A stretch of 64,000 bases of DNA from assembly GCF_000337595.1 (NCBI RefSeq), contig NZ_AOIL01000001.1, positions 55,219 to 119,218 of the forward strand. Direction: 5' to 3'. The position numbers and the translations under genes are program-made. The notes beneath the pieces were generated by a model that was not told where the DNA came from, made no database searches, and saw nothing but the letters and a program-made list of their open reading frames with translations. The DNA is from Natrialba taiwanensis DSM 12281. Lineage in GTDB: Archaea; Halobacteriota; Halobacteria; Halobacteriales; Natrialbaceae. Positions 63,660 to 64,000 of the stretch are shown piece after piece; position 1 is the first letter of the stretch; every line of letters begins with the position of its first letter.

Positions 63660-63786
63660 GGACACGCATAGACGACTGCTGCTAGTAAACCGTTCGACTA
63701 TGTTGGACCAGTCGATCGTCACCGTTGGCGCTCTCGTCCATCCGCCGTCCAAAGACCTATGTGGAAGTATGACAGAGTTGGCCGTG

Positions 63787-64000
63787 ATGACGTGCGAGAC
63801 AGTCCAACGAGTAGCGGTTCTTGGAGCCGGTAGCATGGGTCACGGTATCGCCGAAGTCGCCGCCCTCGGCGGCTACGACGTTACGATCCGTGACATCGAA
63901 ACGGAACTCGTCGAAGACGGGTACGACAACATCGAGTGGAGCGTCGAAAAGCTCGCGGAGAAGGGGCAACTCGATGAGTATTGCTCAGATCGGAAGAGCG
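63787..64000 (+). CDS. 3-Hydroxyacyl-CoA dehydrogenase, N-terminal part (cut off)
   Basis: NAD-binding domain of a 3-hydroxyacyl-CoA dehydrogenase. The Rossmann motif is VAVLGAGSMGHGIAEVAALGG (GxGxxG), followed by DVTIRDIETELVEDGYDNI and EKLAEKGQLDEY. It oxidises 3-hydroxyacyl-CoA to 3-ketoacyl-CoA, the third beta-oxidation step, and belongs with the nearby acyl-CoA ligases and dehydrogenase. ATG 63787 is the start in this frame. Sequence resembles the family only up to about 63980; the last 14 bases match a sequencing adapter and should be disregarded. Confidence 0.85.
   Translation, partial: MTCETVQRVAVLGAGSMGHGIAEVAALGGYDVTIRDIETELVEDGYDNIEWSVEKLAEKGQLDEYCSDRKS
63987..64000. other. Illumina adapter sequence at the window end
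   Basis: The last 14 bases are AGATCGGAAGAGCG, identical to the start of the Illumina TruSeq read-2 type adapter. They interrupt an ordinary coding sequence. A chance match of this length at an end is very unlikely, so this is residual adapter and marks a contig end. Confidence 0.9.

Noticed and set aside
1..64000. CRISPR arrays, rRNA and tRNA genes, replication origin
   Set aside because: No regularly spaced repeats, no recognisable tRNA or rRNA sequence and no Orc1/Cdc6 gene were seen on reading both strands by eye; a dedicated search (tRNAscan-SE, Infernal) was not possible.

Overview
The window is haloarchaeal (class Halobacteria). Proteins are strongly acidic, GC content is high, and starts are mostly leaderless with a TATA-like box about 25-30 nt upstream. 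Secreted proteins are Tat lipoproteins, and there is a bacterio-opsin-activator-type (HTH_10) regulator and a soluble Htr-type transducer. No rRNA, tRNA, CRISPR array or intact insertion sequence is visible. The right edge ends in a 14-base match to the Illumina adapter, so it is probably a contig end. The genus cannot be fixed from sequence alone; a catabolically rich, Natrialbales-like haloarchaeon would fit.

Layout. 1-5.1 kb: 3' part of a histidine utilisation operon (hutG partial, hutI, hutH) and an NhaC-type antiporter. 5.2-15.3 kb: amino-compound metabolism, with two class III aminotransferases (one with a Cys-rich insertion, one beside a RidA deaminase), a BCCT carrier, an AbgA-like amidohydrolase, an AI-2E-family membrane protein and an HTH_10 regulator. 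15.5-25.7 kb: an SLC13 carrier, an orphan ADP-forming acyl-CoA synthetase alpha subunit with an Lrp-like regulator, a YdiJ-like FAD/Fe-S dehydrogenase, a UspA gene broken at an 81-bp palindrome, and a YjiH-like membrane protein.

26.2-38.7 kb: an aromatic-acid (gentisate) catabolic block. It holds an FAD monooxygenase, aldehyde dehydrogenase, small zinc ribbon protein, gentisate 1,2-dioxygenase, FAH-family hydrolase, split ADP-forming acyl-CoA synthetase (alpha and beta), MBL-fold hydrolase, an AMP-binding ligase that lacks its catalytic lysine, a UbiA-family enzyme and an IclR regulator. No maleylpyruvate isomerase is seen.

39-48.7 kb: a Liv-type ABC transporter whose two halves face each other (livHM on +, livGFK on -), a hotdog thioesterase, a decayed DUF3237 gene, and an NMT1/SsuA-type ABC transporter with two permeases. 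48.9-52.2 kb: TPP-dependent 2-oxoacid dehydrogenase E1 alpha/beta beside an antisense, frameshifted lipoyl-domain (E2) relic, then an IclR regulator. 52.6-64 kb: a soluble transducer, then an acyl-CoA catabolic region that looks locally duplicated: two paralogous AMP-forming acyl-CoA ligases, one intact and one decayed IclR gene, an MFS carrier, acyl-CoA dehydrogenase, a second YjiH-like protein and the start of a 3-hydroxyacyl-CoA dehydrogenase.

Overall the window reads as a catabolic accessory region: uptake systems, acyl activation by both AMP- and ADP-forming enzymes, ring cleavage and beta-oxidation, under local IclR regulators. At least four genes are decaying.
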